From Actinoplanes sp. DH11 (GTDB taxonomy: Bacteria > Actinomycetota > Actinomycetes > Mycobacteriales > Micromonosporaceae): DNA of 64,000 bases. The position numbers and the translations under genes are program-made. The notes under the pieces are model-generated. The model was given only the letters and a program-made list of their open reading frames with translations, had not been told where the DNA came from and ran no database searches. Positions 1 through 8,367 of this stretch are shown piece after piece (positions within the stretch are counted from its first letter, which is position 1; the number at the start of each line of letters is the position of its first letter). The stretch covers positions 1-64,000 of the forward strand of contig NZ_JAHWGU010000004.1 in assembly GCF_020873875.1 (NCBI RefSeq), given 5' to 3'.

Positions 1-111
1 TCCTACCGAACCCGTCACCGGCGAGAACTCCTCGCCAGAGAAACACGCGCCAACCGCTCATAACCGCAGGTCCGTGGGGTCAACTTTCCCGAACCCGCAG
101 AGGGTCAGATT

Positions 112-552
112 TCAGAAAGCGCTGACATCTGTGGAGAGGTTCGCGGAGGTTGCTGCGATTGGGACGGCAGCGAGGGTTGCCAGCTCACCAAGGATGCCCG
201 GAGCAATGGTGACGAGCGCCTCTGGTGTGCCTACCGCTTGGTGGCGTTCTCCTTCCGCAGCGTCGCGCCAAGGCAGGAGTAGGGCGAGGTCGCCTGGCCA
301 GAATGCTGCGGCAAGAAGTTCTGCCTCCTTGCCCACGGAGAAGCGCTGACGCACAGTTTCGGGGGATGGTGCGACGAATAGGAGAGACTTGTCCGGCGGC
401 CTCTTCTTGGTGGTGAAGATGCGGGCGCAGGCGCCGGGGTTCGAGGCATCGCAGCAGAGCATGTACCAGCGTTCGGTCGGGACGACCACGAGTTCGCCAG
501 CTTCGATGGCGCGTGCCGCGAGATCAAGGTCACTTGACGTCACTATTCGCAT
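112..552 (-). CDS. YrdC/Sua5-domain protein, C-terminally short
   Basis: A 146-residue YrdC/Sua5/TsaC-type protein. Known members form carbamoyl- or threonylcarbamoyl-adenylate from ATP and bicarbonate (plus Thr), for tRNA t6A or, in a few pathways, natural-product carbamoylation. Visible marks are the N-terminal nucleotide-binding strand (ELVVVPTERWY), the K-x-R signature (TTKKRPPDKSL) and the SAN motif (AATSANLS) near residue 136. The protein stops only about 10 residues after SAN, whereas bacterial TsaC usually has about 40 more, so it is shortened or the end has diverged. Its ATG overlaps the stop of the upstream ATP-grasp remnant (TAATG), so it is the last gene of the island operon. A pathway role is inferred from context only. 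Confidence 0.7.
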   Translation of the reverse strand: MRIVTSSDLDLAARAIEAGELVVVPTERWYMLCCDASNPGACARIFTTKKRPPDKSLLFVAPSPETVRQRFSVGKEAELLAAAFWPGDLALLLPWRDAAEGERHQAVGTPEALVTIAPGILGELATLAAVPIAATSANLSTDVSAF

Positions 553-1786
553 TAGTGGTCTCCAGCCGGGGCAAATTGTGTGATTGACACGAAGTTTTTA
601 CTTGCAAGGCATAGCCGGGCGAGCCTCAGCCAAGCCGCTGGATCGGACGTGCGCACTGCCGACGTGGACAGCTTTTCCTGGATGCTGCGATGCCTGTCAT
701 CCCAAAGGTGAATCACGGGTGTTTGAATGCGGCGCAGGGTGGTAGCGAGTTGGTCAAGTCGGACCATGAGGAGGTGCCCGGCTGGTGGCCGACGCTCTCG
801 AACTACCAGGTCGACGGCGGCGAGCGGGATAGTGTCATCGCAGATGTGATCCAGTAACGCGAAGCCCGCACAGACTCGCGGGTTGATTTCGTGGACGGAA
901 TATGGATTGGCCGAGACGACACCGTCGGTGCCGAATGCGCCGGCATAGTCGATCCGCTGCTGCAACCGGCGTGCCGCTGCCCGGACAGCCGAGCGGGAGG
1001 CAGCCTCCTGGTCGCCGATTTGTACGGGGCGAATGACCCCGGGCGCGTAGAGACGCCAGCTACGACGATCCCAGTAGGCAAGAGCCTCGAAGGGCCGAAG
1101 TCTATTACGTGATCCGACGTGAGGAATCCGTAGTAGGTACATGGAAGGCCGGTGTTCAGGGGCGCCAGTATGATATCGGCGCAATCCTCGGTGATGCGGT
1201 CGAGCATCTGGCTGATCCTGCTACGCGAGGCATCTACTGGTAGGAGATACGTGTGACTGACGCCGATCGCGAGGAGCCCGCGCGGTACGCCTTGTATAAC
1301 AGCGGGGCCATGGGCGACTTGCTCGATGATCGCCTGACGAACGTCGGTGTGGTTCTCGATTCTGAGTAGTTGACGGTCTGAAGTTGCTACTCCAAGTAGT
1401 CGATATTGGACGTCCTTTCGCTCGGCGGCGAAGTGGGACTCAAGTCGGTAGCCGAGCACCCGCCGTCCGCAGAAGTTGCGGACGGCGGTGTAGGAACCGG
1501 CATACACCAGTCCACGGCCGTCACGGTCGAGATCGTCAACCCTCCGGACGAGGGCTGCCGGCGGATCTGCCAGTAGCTGTTCCCCGGCGGCCAGACGGGA
1601 CGCGAGTGGCCCCGCAGCTTCGGGAAGCACGAGCCGGTGCACGGCGGCAGCGCCGGCGTCGGCGAAGAAGTCCTCCATCCCCTGGCTGGTGGCCGCGTTG
1701 CCGGTGAGAAGTACGACGTGGCCGGAGACCAGAGGCCGCGCCATCTCCAGCGCTGCATTCCGCACAGCGCGACTCGCCTGGCCCAT
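552..1786 (-). pseudogene. ATP-grasp-like ligase, frameshifted
   Basis: The coding signal begins at ATG 1786, just after the PhyH gene, and runs in one frame to about 1095. It continues in another frame to the TAA at 552. The C-terminal part carries the segment GTDGVVSANPYSVHEINPR, which resembles the metal-binding Asn/Arg loop of ATP-grasp ligases, and the N-terminal part looks like a pre-ATP-grasp domain. Adding one base to the GGG run at 1092-1094 (plus strand) restores a continuous protein of about 410 residues, reading VIDFGP into FEALAYWDRR. The frameshift is either a real inactivating deletion or a homopolymer read error. If intact it would be an amide- or peptide-bond-forming ligase; the substrate is unknown. 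Confidence 0.6.
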
Positions 1787-1793
1787 GGGGTGA

Positions 1794-2549
1794 TCAGGCC
1801 GTGACGGTGCGGATGTCCGGGTATTCCAGCCAGGGGTCGCGGAGCGCGTCCAATCGTTGGCGTGCGTGCTTGGCGTGGCTGACCCGGAAGTAGGCCATGA
1901 TGCGGGGCGTCGGTGAGGTGTTGCGGCCGACGGCATGGGGCACGAGGTGGTGCATGAGCAGCACGTCCCCGGGCGAGCCGAGCAGCGGGGTGCCCTGTTC
2001 GGCGTCGATGCGTGGGGGCACCTGGTCGGTCATACCGATCGACCATTCGGTCCGGAACCATTCCGCCATGTCCACATGGCCACCGGGTACGTACCGCAAC
2101 GCGCCGCCGTCGGAGTCGGCGATCTCGGAGAGTACGACGCCGGCCAGAAGCGTGAAGGTTCGCAGTTCGCTGGGGTCGAGATGCGGGCAGGCTACGCCAT
2201 CGATGTGCATTGCCTTCTCGGGCTGGGTGATGCCGGTGTCTGACTCGGGGACGCGGATCTGGATCTGTGCCGTGACGACCGGCTCGATCTCGGGTACGAG
2301 CGAGATCACCAGATCCGCGACGCCGGATTCGTGGAACAGGGCGAGGACGTCGTGGTCATTGCCGAGGTCGGGGGCGAAGGTGCGCTGGGTGTAGGAGCTG
2401 ATGAGGGCGGGATCCATCTCGGTGCGGTACCAGCCGTCAACACTCGATCGGACGCGGTCGACGAGGCGGCCGGGGACGAAGGCACGGCGAACGACGGCGC
2501 CGTCTCGGACGAAGGCGGCCGTCTCCTGCGGAATCAGTGCGGTCTGCAT
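1794..2549 (-). CDS. Phytanoyl-CoA dioxygenase (PhyH) family oxygenase
   Basis: A 251-residue Fe(II)/2-oxoglutarate oxygenase of the PhyH family, which hydroxylates or otherwise oxidises small metabolites. The facial triad is visible as His115-x-Asp117 (AMHIDG) and His205 (LVPHAVGRN); Arg209 or Arg216 could bind 2-oxoglutarate. The central barrel segment GGALRYVPGGHVD is typical of the family. The ATG is preceded by a strong ribosome site (GGGAGGA). It lies 21 bp after the creatininase-like gene and 7 bp before the ATP-grasp remnant, inside the island operon. Many natural-product clusters use such enzymes for tailoring; the substrate here is unknown. Confidence 0.85.
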   Translation of the reverse strand: MQTALIPQETAAFVRDGAVVRRAFVPGRLVDRVRSSVDGWYRTEMDPALISSYTQRTFAPDLGNDHDVLALFHESGVADLVISLVPEIEPVVTAQIQIRVPESDTGITQPEKAMHIDGVACPHLDPSELRTFTLLAGVVLSEIADSDGGALRYVPGGHVDMAEWFRTEWSIGMTDQVPPRIDAEQGTPLLGSPGDVLLMHHLVPHAVGRNTSPTPRIMAYFRVSHAKHARQRLDALRDPWLEYPDIRTVTA

Positions 2550-2570
2550 GGGTCCTCCCGGGGGCGCGGA

Positions 2571-3349
2571 TTACGGATCAGGCTTGTTCAGGCGAGCCAG
2601 GATGTCGGGGCACCGGTCGAGGGCGCTGGCGATGATCTGTTCGCCGAGTTCGGCGGTCGCTCTCCTCGCGTTGCCGCCGATGATGCCGAGCTGGGACATG
2701 GAAGGGTGGTCGGAGTTCCATGGCCACGTGGTGCCGCGATCGAGGACGAGCCGGCGGGTGCCCTCGGCATGGTTAGGGTCCGGCTCGTAGCTGTCCGGCA
2801 GACGTTCCAGGTGGACGTCGTCGGGGGCAAGCGCCAGCATCACCGATGTCTCACGGAGGCCGGCGTGGACTTCGGGTAGTTCGCTGTCTGCGCGTACGGT
2901 GGCCAGCGAGCTGGGGTGGATCACGCAGACGTTGACGTCGTGCCGTCGGTGCAGGTCGTAGATGACGGCTTCGAGGATGCCGCGGTTGCCGCCGTGCCCG
3001 TTGACGATGAGCAGGTTCCGGGCGGGCGTGGATCGGACGTATTCGCCGCAGGTGGCGTCGATGAGGTCCGTGAGCACTCTGACGGGGAGGGTGATGGTGC
3101 CCAGTCGTGCTCGGGAGACAGGCCGTACGGGATGGTGGGCAGCATCCACAGGTCGTGGCTGTCGCCGTACTGGTGGACGAGTCTGGTGGTGAATTGCTCG
3201 GCGATCACCGTGTCGGTGTGCAAGGTCAAGTGGGGGCCGTGCTGCTCGTACGAGCCGATCGGCAGGCAGAGCACCGATGCGGAGGCCAGCGCGTTGGTGA
3301 TCTTGTCAGTGGTGAGCCGGCCGAATTGCCGGTCGAGGACGTGGCTCAC
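2571..3349 (-). pseudogene. Creatininase-family amidohydrolase, frameshifted
   Basis: The creatininase/MftE-like fold is split across two frames. The first part, from GTG 3349, holds the metal-site segment SYEQHGPHLTLHTDT and PYGLSPEHDW. The second, ending at 2571, holds the conserved NGHGGNRG loop and the C-terminal half. One extra base in the CCC run at 3100-3102 (plus strand) joins SPEHDW to GTITLPVRV as in intact relatives, giving about 258 residues. Family members hydrolyse cyclic or linear amides (creatinine, FAPy, the mycofactocin precursor peptide). The GTG overlaps the TGA of the methyltransferase upstream, so the gene is translationally coupled. The break is either true inactivation or a sequencing error. 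Confidence 0.75.
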
Positions 3350-4137
3350 GTCTGGCTCCGACGGCCGATGCGGATGAGGAACTCGTTCTCCTCATCGAAG
3401 GTGTCGTCGCTGCTGAATTCGGTCAGCGTGCGGGTGACGGTCGCCTCGAAGTCGGCGAGCCGATCCCCGAACAGGTGGGGAGCGGCGAACGAGGTGGAGT
3501 AGAGGTAGCCGAGGATGCTCTCGGTGGACCACACCCGCTGGACGGGCACGCGGAACTCTTCGACCTGGTTGAATGCGGACTCTTCCATGATTTCGCTGTA
3601 GGGGCGGTTGTGGTGGTTGAAGACGCCCGCGCCGGCCCGGCGTTGTTCGCCCAGGAAGTCCTGGATGACGGAGCGGACCGCGGTTTTCCAGGGGCTGGAG
3701 GCCACCCAGAAGCTGTTGTCGCCGAAGATCGCCACCGCGCCGTCTTCGGCCACCTGGGATTCGAGGCGTTGCAACACCGCGGCCTGGTCGAGCCAGTGGA
3801 ACGCGCGGCAGATGGTGACCAGGTCGGCACGCCAGTCCTGCGGCGGCGTGAACTCCTCCGCGGAGAAGCGCTGCAGAACCATCCGCGTTCCTTCCGGAAC
3901 CATGGGGCGCATTGCCGTCTCGGCGGACGCCAGCATGTCGGCGTCGTTGTCGATCGCGATGATGTCGTCGAATCGGGTGAGCAGCGCCTCGACGACCAGC
4001 CCAGTCCCGGTGCCGATGTCGAGCAGACGCCGGGGGTGCCGGTCTGGCACGGCAGCGGCGAGGATGTCGGCGACCTCCTGTGGGATTCCGGGGCGGTACT
4101 TGCGGTAGTGCTCGACGGTTCCAGCAAAGGTGCTCAT
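3346..4137 (-). CDS. SAM-dependent class I methyltransferase
   Basis: A 263-residue class I methyltransferase. Motif I is LLDIGTGTGLVVEAL, followed by an acidic strand end (IIAIDNDADM) that should bind the SAM ribose, and a motif resembling CRAFHWLDQ, common in the methyltransferase-11/25 families. The start at 4137 is chosen because AGGGAGAG precedes it and the ATG overlaps the stop of the HAD gene (ATGA). Upstream in-frame sequence looks non-coding. Substrate unknown; it could methylate an O, N or C atom of the island product. Downstream it overlaps the creatininase-like gene. Confidence 0.85.
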   Translation of the reverse strand: MSTFAGTVEHYRKYRPGIPQEVADILAAAVPDRHPRRLLDIGTGTGLVVEALLTRFDDIIAIDNDADMLASAETAMRPMVPEGTRMVLQRFSAEEFTPPQDWRADLVTICRAFHWLDQAAVLQRLESQVAEDGAVAIFGDNSFWVASSPWKTAVRSVIQDFLGEQRRAGAGVFNHHNRPYSEIMEESAFNQVEEFRVPVQRVWSTESILGYLYSTSFAAPHLFGDRLADFEATVTRTLTEFSSDDTFDEENEFLIRIGRRSQT

Positions 4138-5270
4138 CGGTCTCTCCCTGCGCAGATTTCCCTGACGTGTCCGGTGGCAGCGGCAAGGTCCGTTGCCACC
4201 AGAACATTGGATTTGACGGCCTCGGTCGCTTCGGGCAGGGGACGGCCCCCGGAGATCCAGATGGCGCGTGCCCCGACCCGAGTAGCCCCGAGGATGTCGC
4301 ACTCCCAATCATCCCCAATATGCACCATCTGCGTAGGATCGATACGTCGCTGGGCGGCAACAGCCTCGAATGCGCGGGGGTCGGGCTTGGCGTATCCGAT
4401 TCTGCTGGACGGGAAATGGTCGTTCACCCACGGCGTTAGGAGCCGCCTCAGCTGCGGCAGGTCTGCCTCCACGCACGTGACGTTCGACAGCGTCACCACC
4501 GGCAGCAGGACGCTGATCTGTTCGAGTGCGGCAGCCGCGAACGTGAACAGACGTAGCGGCGTGGCGGTCGCGTGGCGTGGAAACGCCGTGACCGGGATCC
4601 GTAGTGCCCGGCACACCTCTTCGACTACCTGATCGGTGATGGCGGGTGCCGTGTGCAGTCGTTCGCGCAGCAGCCGTACGGCGTCGCGGCGTGCCAGCGG
4701 CGACGCGGCGACCAGGGCGGCCGTGATTCCGGGGCTATCCGTGGTGCCGATCGTGCCGCCGACGTCCACCGTGACGAGCGCTGGTGCAGCGGCCGAATGA
4801 TCGCCGTCGTTGCTTTCAGGTTCCTCGGCGGCAAGGCTGTCCACTGAGGCGACGGCGTCCGCGATGACGGCAATGCGGGCTTGGCGGATCGTTTCGGTGG
4901 TCGCTTCTTCCAGGAAAGTCAGCGCGTAGCGCAACTCTGCCTCGTCGAGTAGGTCGAGCGTGCGGTGCCGCCGTGAGACCTCCAAGGCGAGGTCTTCAGG
5001 AATCGTGCGGCGCCGCGACCCGTGCGACAGGTGCAGAACCCCGGAGTACGTGTCCGCGGCGCCGGCCAGGGCTGTTGCTTCCACAGGGCGCAAGACGGTC
5101 ACGTCGTCGAGAGTGATGATTCGTACGGGGACTCGCTGCTGACCGATGTCCAGAACGCCGGTAAGGAAGGTGTCGTATCCGACGAGTCGTTCGGTGAGTA
5201 CGACCTGCGGGGTCCCGTCGCCGTCGCTGATGGATCCCTTGATCGGCAGGCTGTGGGCGGTTGCGGGCAT
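4134..5270 (-). CDS. HAD-superfamily protein with N-terminal extension and altered active site
   Basis: A 378-residue protein whose C-terminal two thirds carry HAD motifs: motif I VTVDVGGTIGTT (about residue 180), motif II VVTLSNVT, motif III Lys in GYAKPDPRAF and motif IV HIGDDWECDILGA. In HAD phosphatases motif I is D-x-D-G-T; here it reads D-V-G-G-T, so the general acid/base Asp two residues after the nucleophile is missing. That argues against ordinary phosphatase activity. About 160 N-terminal residues match nothing I recognise. The start at 5270 overlaps the enolase-superfamily stop (TGATG). It could be a non-phosphatase HAD or an inactive scaffold. Confidence 0.75.
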   Translation of the reverse strand: MPATAHSLPIKGSISDGDGTPQVVLTERLVGYDTFLTGVLDIGQQRVPVRIITLDDVTVLRPVEATALAGAADTYSGVLHLSHGSRRRTIPEDLALEVSRRHRTLDLLDEAELRYALTFLEEATTETIRQARIAVIADAVASVDSLAAEEPESNDGDHSAAAPALVTVDVGGTIGTTDSPGITAALVAASPLARRDAVRLLRERLHTAPAITDQVVEEVCRALRIPVTAFPRHATATPLRLFTFAAAALEQISVLLPVVTLSNVTCVEADLPQLRRLLTPWVNDHFPSSRIGYAKPDPRAFEAVAAQRRIDPTQMVHIGDDWECDILGATRVGARAIWISGGRPLPEATEAVKSNVLVATDLAAATGHVREICAGRDR

Positions 5271-6322
5271 CAGCGTCTCCGTGGGGTCGGGCCAAGCCCA
5301 GGTGCGCTCGGCACTACTACCTGCCCGCCCTCGCATTCGAGCGGGTCGGTGAACAGGAGCTGTCGGTGGGGTTCCCATTGCAGCTGGTACTCGACGGCGG
5401 CAATCGCCTCGGGGAACGCCGCCGCGAGGTGCACCGCCGGAAGTAGCGACCGACCGTGCGGGTACACCGGCACGCTGGCCGCTGCTGCCTCGGCCACCAG
5501 CTCAGCCGCGACGGTGAGGCCGCCGCAGCCGACGACATCGATGGTGAGCGCGCCGAGGTTGGGCAACACCAGCAGCTCTTTCGAGTCGTCGCCGAGATGA
5601 AGTCGCTCGCCGAGAGCGAGGGCCGGGTACGGGCATGCCGTCGCGATATCGCTGTATCCGGTGCCGTCGTAAGACGCGAGAGGTTCTTCCAGCCAGATTA
5701 TCTTCGCGTGGTCGACTTGTTCGCTGAATCTGAGCGCGAGTGCCGGGTCCCAGGTCCAGAGAGCGTCGAAGGCGGCAGGTGATCCCGTAGCCTCGGCGAC
5801 TTGGTGGACGACGCCGGCCATGCGCTTGGCGTCGTCTGCGACGGGAAGGCCACGGCTACGGCGCAGGCTCCACTTGGTGAACTGCCAGTCCTGGCTGGCT
5901 ATCCGCCGGATCGTCTCTGCGTCAGCGAGTTGTACGTCCAAGGTGAGCCAGGACGCGTACGCCGGGACGTGGCTCCGTGCTGTGGTGGAGAGCAGGGCTG
6001 CGACGGGTCTCTGCTCGATCCGGGCATGTAGGTCCCATATCGCGCAGTCGAGGGCGCCGACGGCCCAGGACGTGACGGCATCGCCCAGCTTCGCGGAAGC
6101 TCCGTGGAGCGCGGACAGCAGACCCGAGTGATCGGTGACGTCCGTGCCGATAGCCGAGGCCGCCAGGCTGCCGTCGAGCGCGGTGGCGGCGGCTACGCTG
6201 ACCGGTCCGTACCAGCCGATCTGACCGGCAGCGTGAACAGCGACGAGGTGGCCGTCGTCTCCGGGCCCCACCAGATCTGTGCAGTCGATGATCTCGACGT
6301 TGTCGATGTTCAAGTCGTTCAT
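5270..6322 (-). CDS. Enolase-superfamily (mandelate racemase/muconate lactonizing type) enzyme
   Basis: A 350-residue enolase-superfamily member. Such enzymes abstract a proton alpha to a carboxylate and then racemise, dehydrate or cycloisomerise. Metal ligands can be placed at Asp in AFDALWTW, Glu in IWLEEPL and Glu in ALGERLHL. A possible base region is TKWSLRRS, and a His follows in VYPHGRSLLPAVHL, a mandelate-racemase-like barrel end. ATGA coupling to the phosphoketolase-like gene upstream and TGATG coupling to the HAD gene downstream place it mid-operon. Beyond acid/sugar-acid or amino-acid-derived carboxylates the substrate is not inferable. Confidence 0.8.
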   Translation of the reverse strand: MNDLNIDNVEIIDCTDLVGPGDDGHLVAVHAAGQIGWYGPVSVAAATALDGSLAASAIGTDVTDHSGLLSALHGASAKLGDAVTSWAVGALDCAIWDLHARIEQRPVAALLSTTARSHVPAYASWLTLDVQLADAETIRRIASQDWQFTKWSLRRSRGLPVADDAKRMAGVVHQVAEATGSPAAFDALWTWDPALALRFSEQVDHAKIIWLEEPLASYDGTGYSDIATACPYPALALGERLHLGDDSKELLVLPNLGALTIDVVGCGGLTVAAELVAEAAAASVPVYPHGRSLLPAVHLAAAFPEAIAAVEYQLQWEPHRQLLFTDPLECEGGQVVVPSAPGLGPTPRRR

Positions 6323-8367
6323 GTCCGCACCGCCTGGAGGCGTTCTGCCGCAGCGCACACACCGGCGACGTCCATCCCCATCGTCTCGGCCAACTCTCGC
6401 TGGCTCATCGGCCGCTCAGGCTCGTGCCATCCGATGACCTCGACCGGTCGGCGGAGCCGATTCTCGATCAGCCCCCAGACGGCGGCCGGGTGGCCGAGCG
6501 TGACGATCAGTAGCGGCGTAGCGGAGCCGAAGTAGCGATCGCTCTCCTCCGTCGACAGGCCCACCGGCCATCTGCTGGGTTGGCCGAGGACCGTCAGGTC
6601 GTGCACGGCCACGACACGAACGCGTGTCCCGTTACGGCGGCGTATCTCCGGAACGGCCTCGCTGATCACGGCGGCTGGTAGATCGCCGACTATCACCAGG
6701 GTCAGATCGGGTTCGTCGAGGTCGCTCAGGTGAGGCCAGACGGCGAGGCCACGTCCGAGTTCTTCGTCGATCGTCTCGATCGGTCGATTCGTAACGGTGT
6801 GTTTACCCGCGAGGATGACATTCAGCTTTCCGGTCGAGCAGAGTGCGTCGTCGACGGCTGCGGCCAGCCTGCCGGGGTCGGCGGGCGTCAGCACCCGCAC
6901 CGCCGGGTCGCCGGTTGCGAGCAGTGCGGTGATCAAGGAGGGGTCGCCGTGGGTGTAGACGTTGTTCCAGCCGTACGAGGTCAACAGCAGGTTCAGGCTC
7001 GGTCGGCTGGGCGATGATCCGTTGATGAGGCGGCGCTGTTTGAGTAGTTGGACGAGCCCGGTCGTCAGCAGGGGCGCGAACGCTTCGTAGGAGATGAGCA
7101 GACCGCGTCGGCCCGTGGCGGTCCAGCCGGCCAGCCAGCCCAGGAGAACCTCTTCGGCGAGGATTTCGCTGACCCATGGTTCGTCAACAAGTTCACCGAG
7201 CCGGTTGGATCCCATCTCGTCGGGACTGAATACGCGGAGGTCGCCGGTGGCAGCATGCCGCCGCAGGACCGTGGTCACCGCCTCGGAGAAGCTGCGGCCG
7301 ACCTGAAGGCTTACCGACCTGGCTCTCGATACCCGGGGGCGAACGACGCGAGGGTGGGCGTCACGCCGGATCAGGTTCAGGGCGTCGGCCAGCATTCCCT
7401 TTGCCGTGCCGTCCGTGTTGAACAGTTCAGCGGGCCGGTATGAGGACAGCCAAGCGGTAAGCGCAGCGAACTGCTCGGGCCGGTGTTGCGGGTCGGCGAT
7501 GGGCGTCTTGTGGGCATTCGGCGAGTTCAGGATGGGACGTCCGGATACTTCTGACGGCCCGCTCCATCCCTTGACGCATCGCAGGAAGATCACCGTGCGT
7601 GTGCCCGCGGCGGCGGCAGCCGCGGCGGCCTGGAGTGCGCGATGAAACTCTTGGTGCTCGTTGTAGCTGGCCGCGTCGACTCTCACCACGGCAGGCTTCC
7701 ATCCGAGCGCGTCCGCGTATGCGCACAGGCCGGCATCGTCCATGCGGCCGAGTTGCGACGTCCGTCCCATCCGATAGCCGTTGACGTGCACCACCGGCAG
7801 GACGGGGCATGGTCCGGGCAATGCATGCGCGGCCAGCCAGGAGGCTGCGGTCGTCGGCGTCTCGCATTCGCCGTCGCCCAGAATCGGCATCACCACCCGG
7901 TCGGGAATGTCGAGCGCCATGCCCTGCGCGAACGCGAGTGCGCCTCCAAGCTGTCCGCCGAGATAGGACCCGGCCGGCAACAGCGGCGACACCTCGGCGC
8001 CGAGTCCGCCGACGTCGGGGAAGGAGCGCACCAACCGGCTGAGGCCATCGGCGTCAGGTGAGAACTGGGGCCGTATCGCGGCCAGTTCTCCGGTCAGCCA
8101 GGCCATCGCGATCTGGACGACACCCGCGTGGCCCGCGCCGAGAATGGGCATGATCTCGACGGAACCGCCGAGTGAGCCGATGGCGGCATGGCTCAGCGCG
8201 AAGGCGGTCCCGGGGACCGTTCCCCAGTGGCCAGCAGGACGGGGCTTGACCTGCTCAGGTGCCAAGGGCTCCAGCGACAACGGGTTGGAGTTCAGATGAA
8301 GCTGAGCAACGCTCACGTAGGTGACGGCCCGCCACAGAGCGTCCGCGAACCGGGCGGCATCCCTCAT
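6319..8367 (-). CDS. Divergent phosphoketolase-like thiamine-diphosphate enzyme
   Basis: A 682-residue relative of xylulose-5-/fructose-6-phosphate phosphoketolase, which cleaves ketose phosphates to acetyl phosphate and an aldose phosphate. The N terminus has the XFP signature NPLSLEPLAPEQVKP followed by GHWGTVPG. The ThDP/metal segment reads MPILGDGECETPTTAASW, and later SPDEMGSNRLGEL and HGDPSLIT mirror XFP positions. It is about 100 residues shorter than typical XFPs, and the conserved GPGHGG loop reads GAGHAG. It overlaps the radical SAM gene upstream and the enolase gene downstream (ATGA both sides). This setting suggests a dedicated biosynthetic C-C lyase or ligase rather than central metabolism. 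Confidence 0.8.
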   Translation of the reverse strand: MRDAARFADALWRAVTYVSVAQLHLNSNPLSLEPLAPEQVKPRPAGHWGTVPGTAFALSHAAIGSLGGSVEIMPILGAGHAGVVQIAMAWLTGELAAIRPQFSPDADGLSRLVRSFPDVGGLGAEVSPLLPAGSYLGGQLGGALAFAQGMALDIPDRVVMPILGDGECETPTTAASWLAAHALPGPCPVLPVVHVNGYRMGRTSQLGRMDDAGLCAYADALGWKPAVVRVDAASYNEHQEFHRALQAAAAAAAAGTRTVIFLRCVKGWSGPSEVSGRPILNSPNAHKTPIADPQHRPEQFAALTAWLSSYRPAELFNTDGTAKGMLADALNLIRRDAHPRVVRPRVSRARSVSLQVGRSFSEAVTTVLRRHAATGDLRVFSPDEMGSNRLGELVDEPWVSEILAEEVLLGWLAGWTATGRRGLLISYEAFAPLLTTGLVQLLKQRRLINGSSPSRPSLNLLLTSYGWNNVYTHGDPSLITALLATGDPAVRVLTPADPGRLAAAVDDALCSTGKLNVILAGKHTVTNRPIETIDEELGRGLAVWPHLSDLDEPDLTLVIVGDLPAAVISEAVPEIRRRNGTRVRVVAVHDLTVLGQPSRWPVGLSTEESDRYFGSATPLLIVTLGHPAAVWGLIENRLRRPVEVIGWHEPERPMSQRELAETMGMDVAGVCAAAERLQAVRT

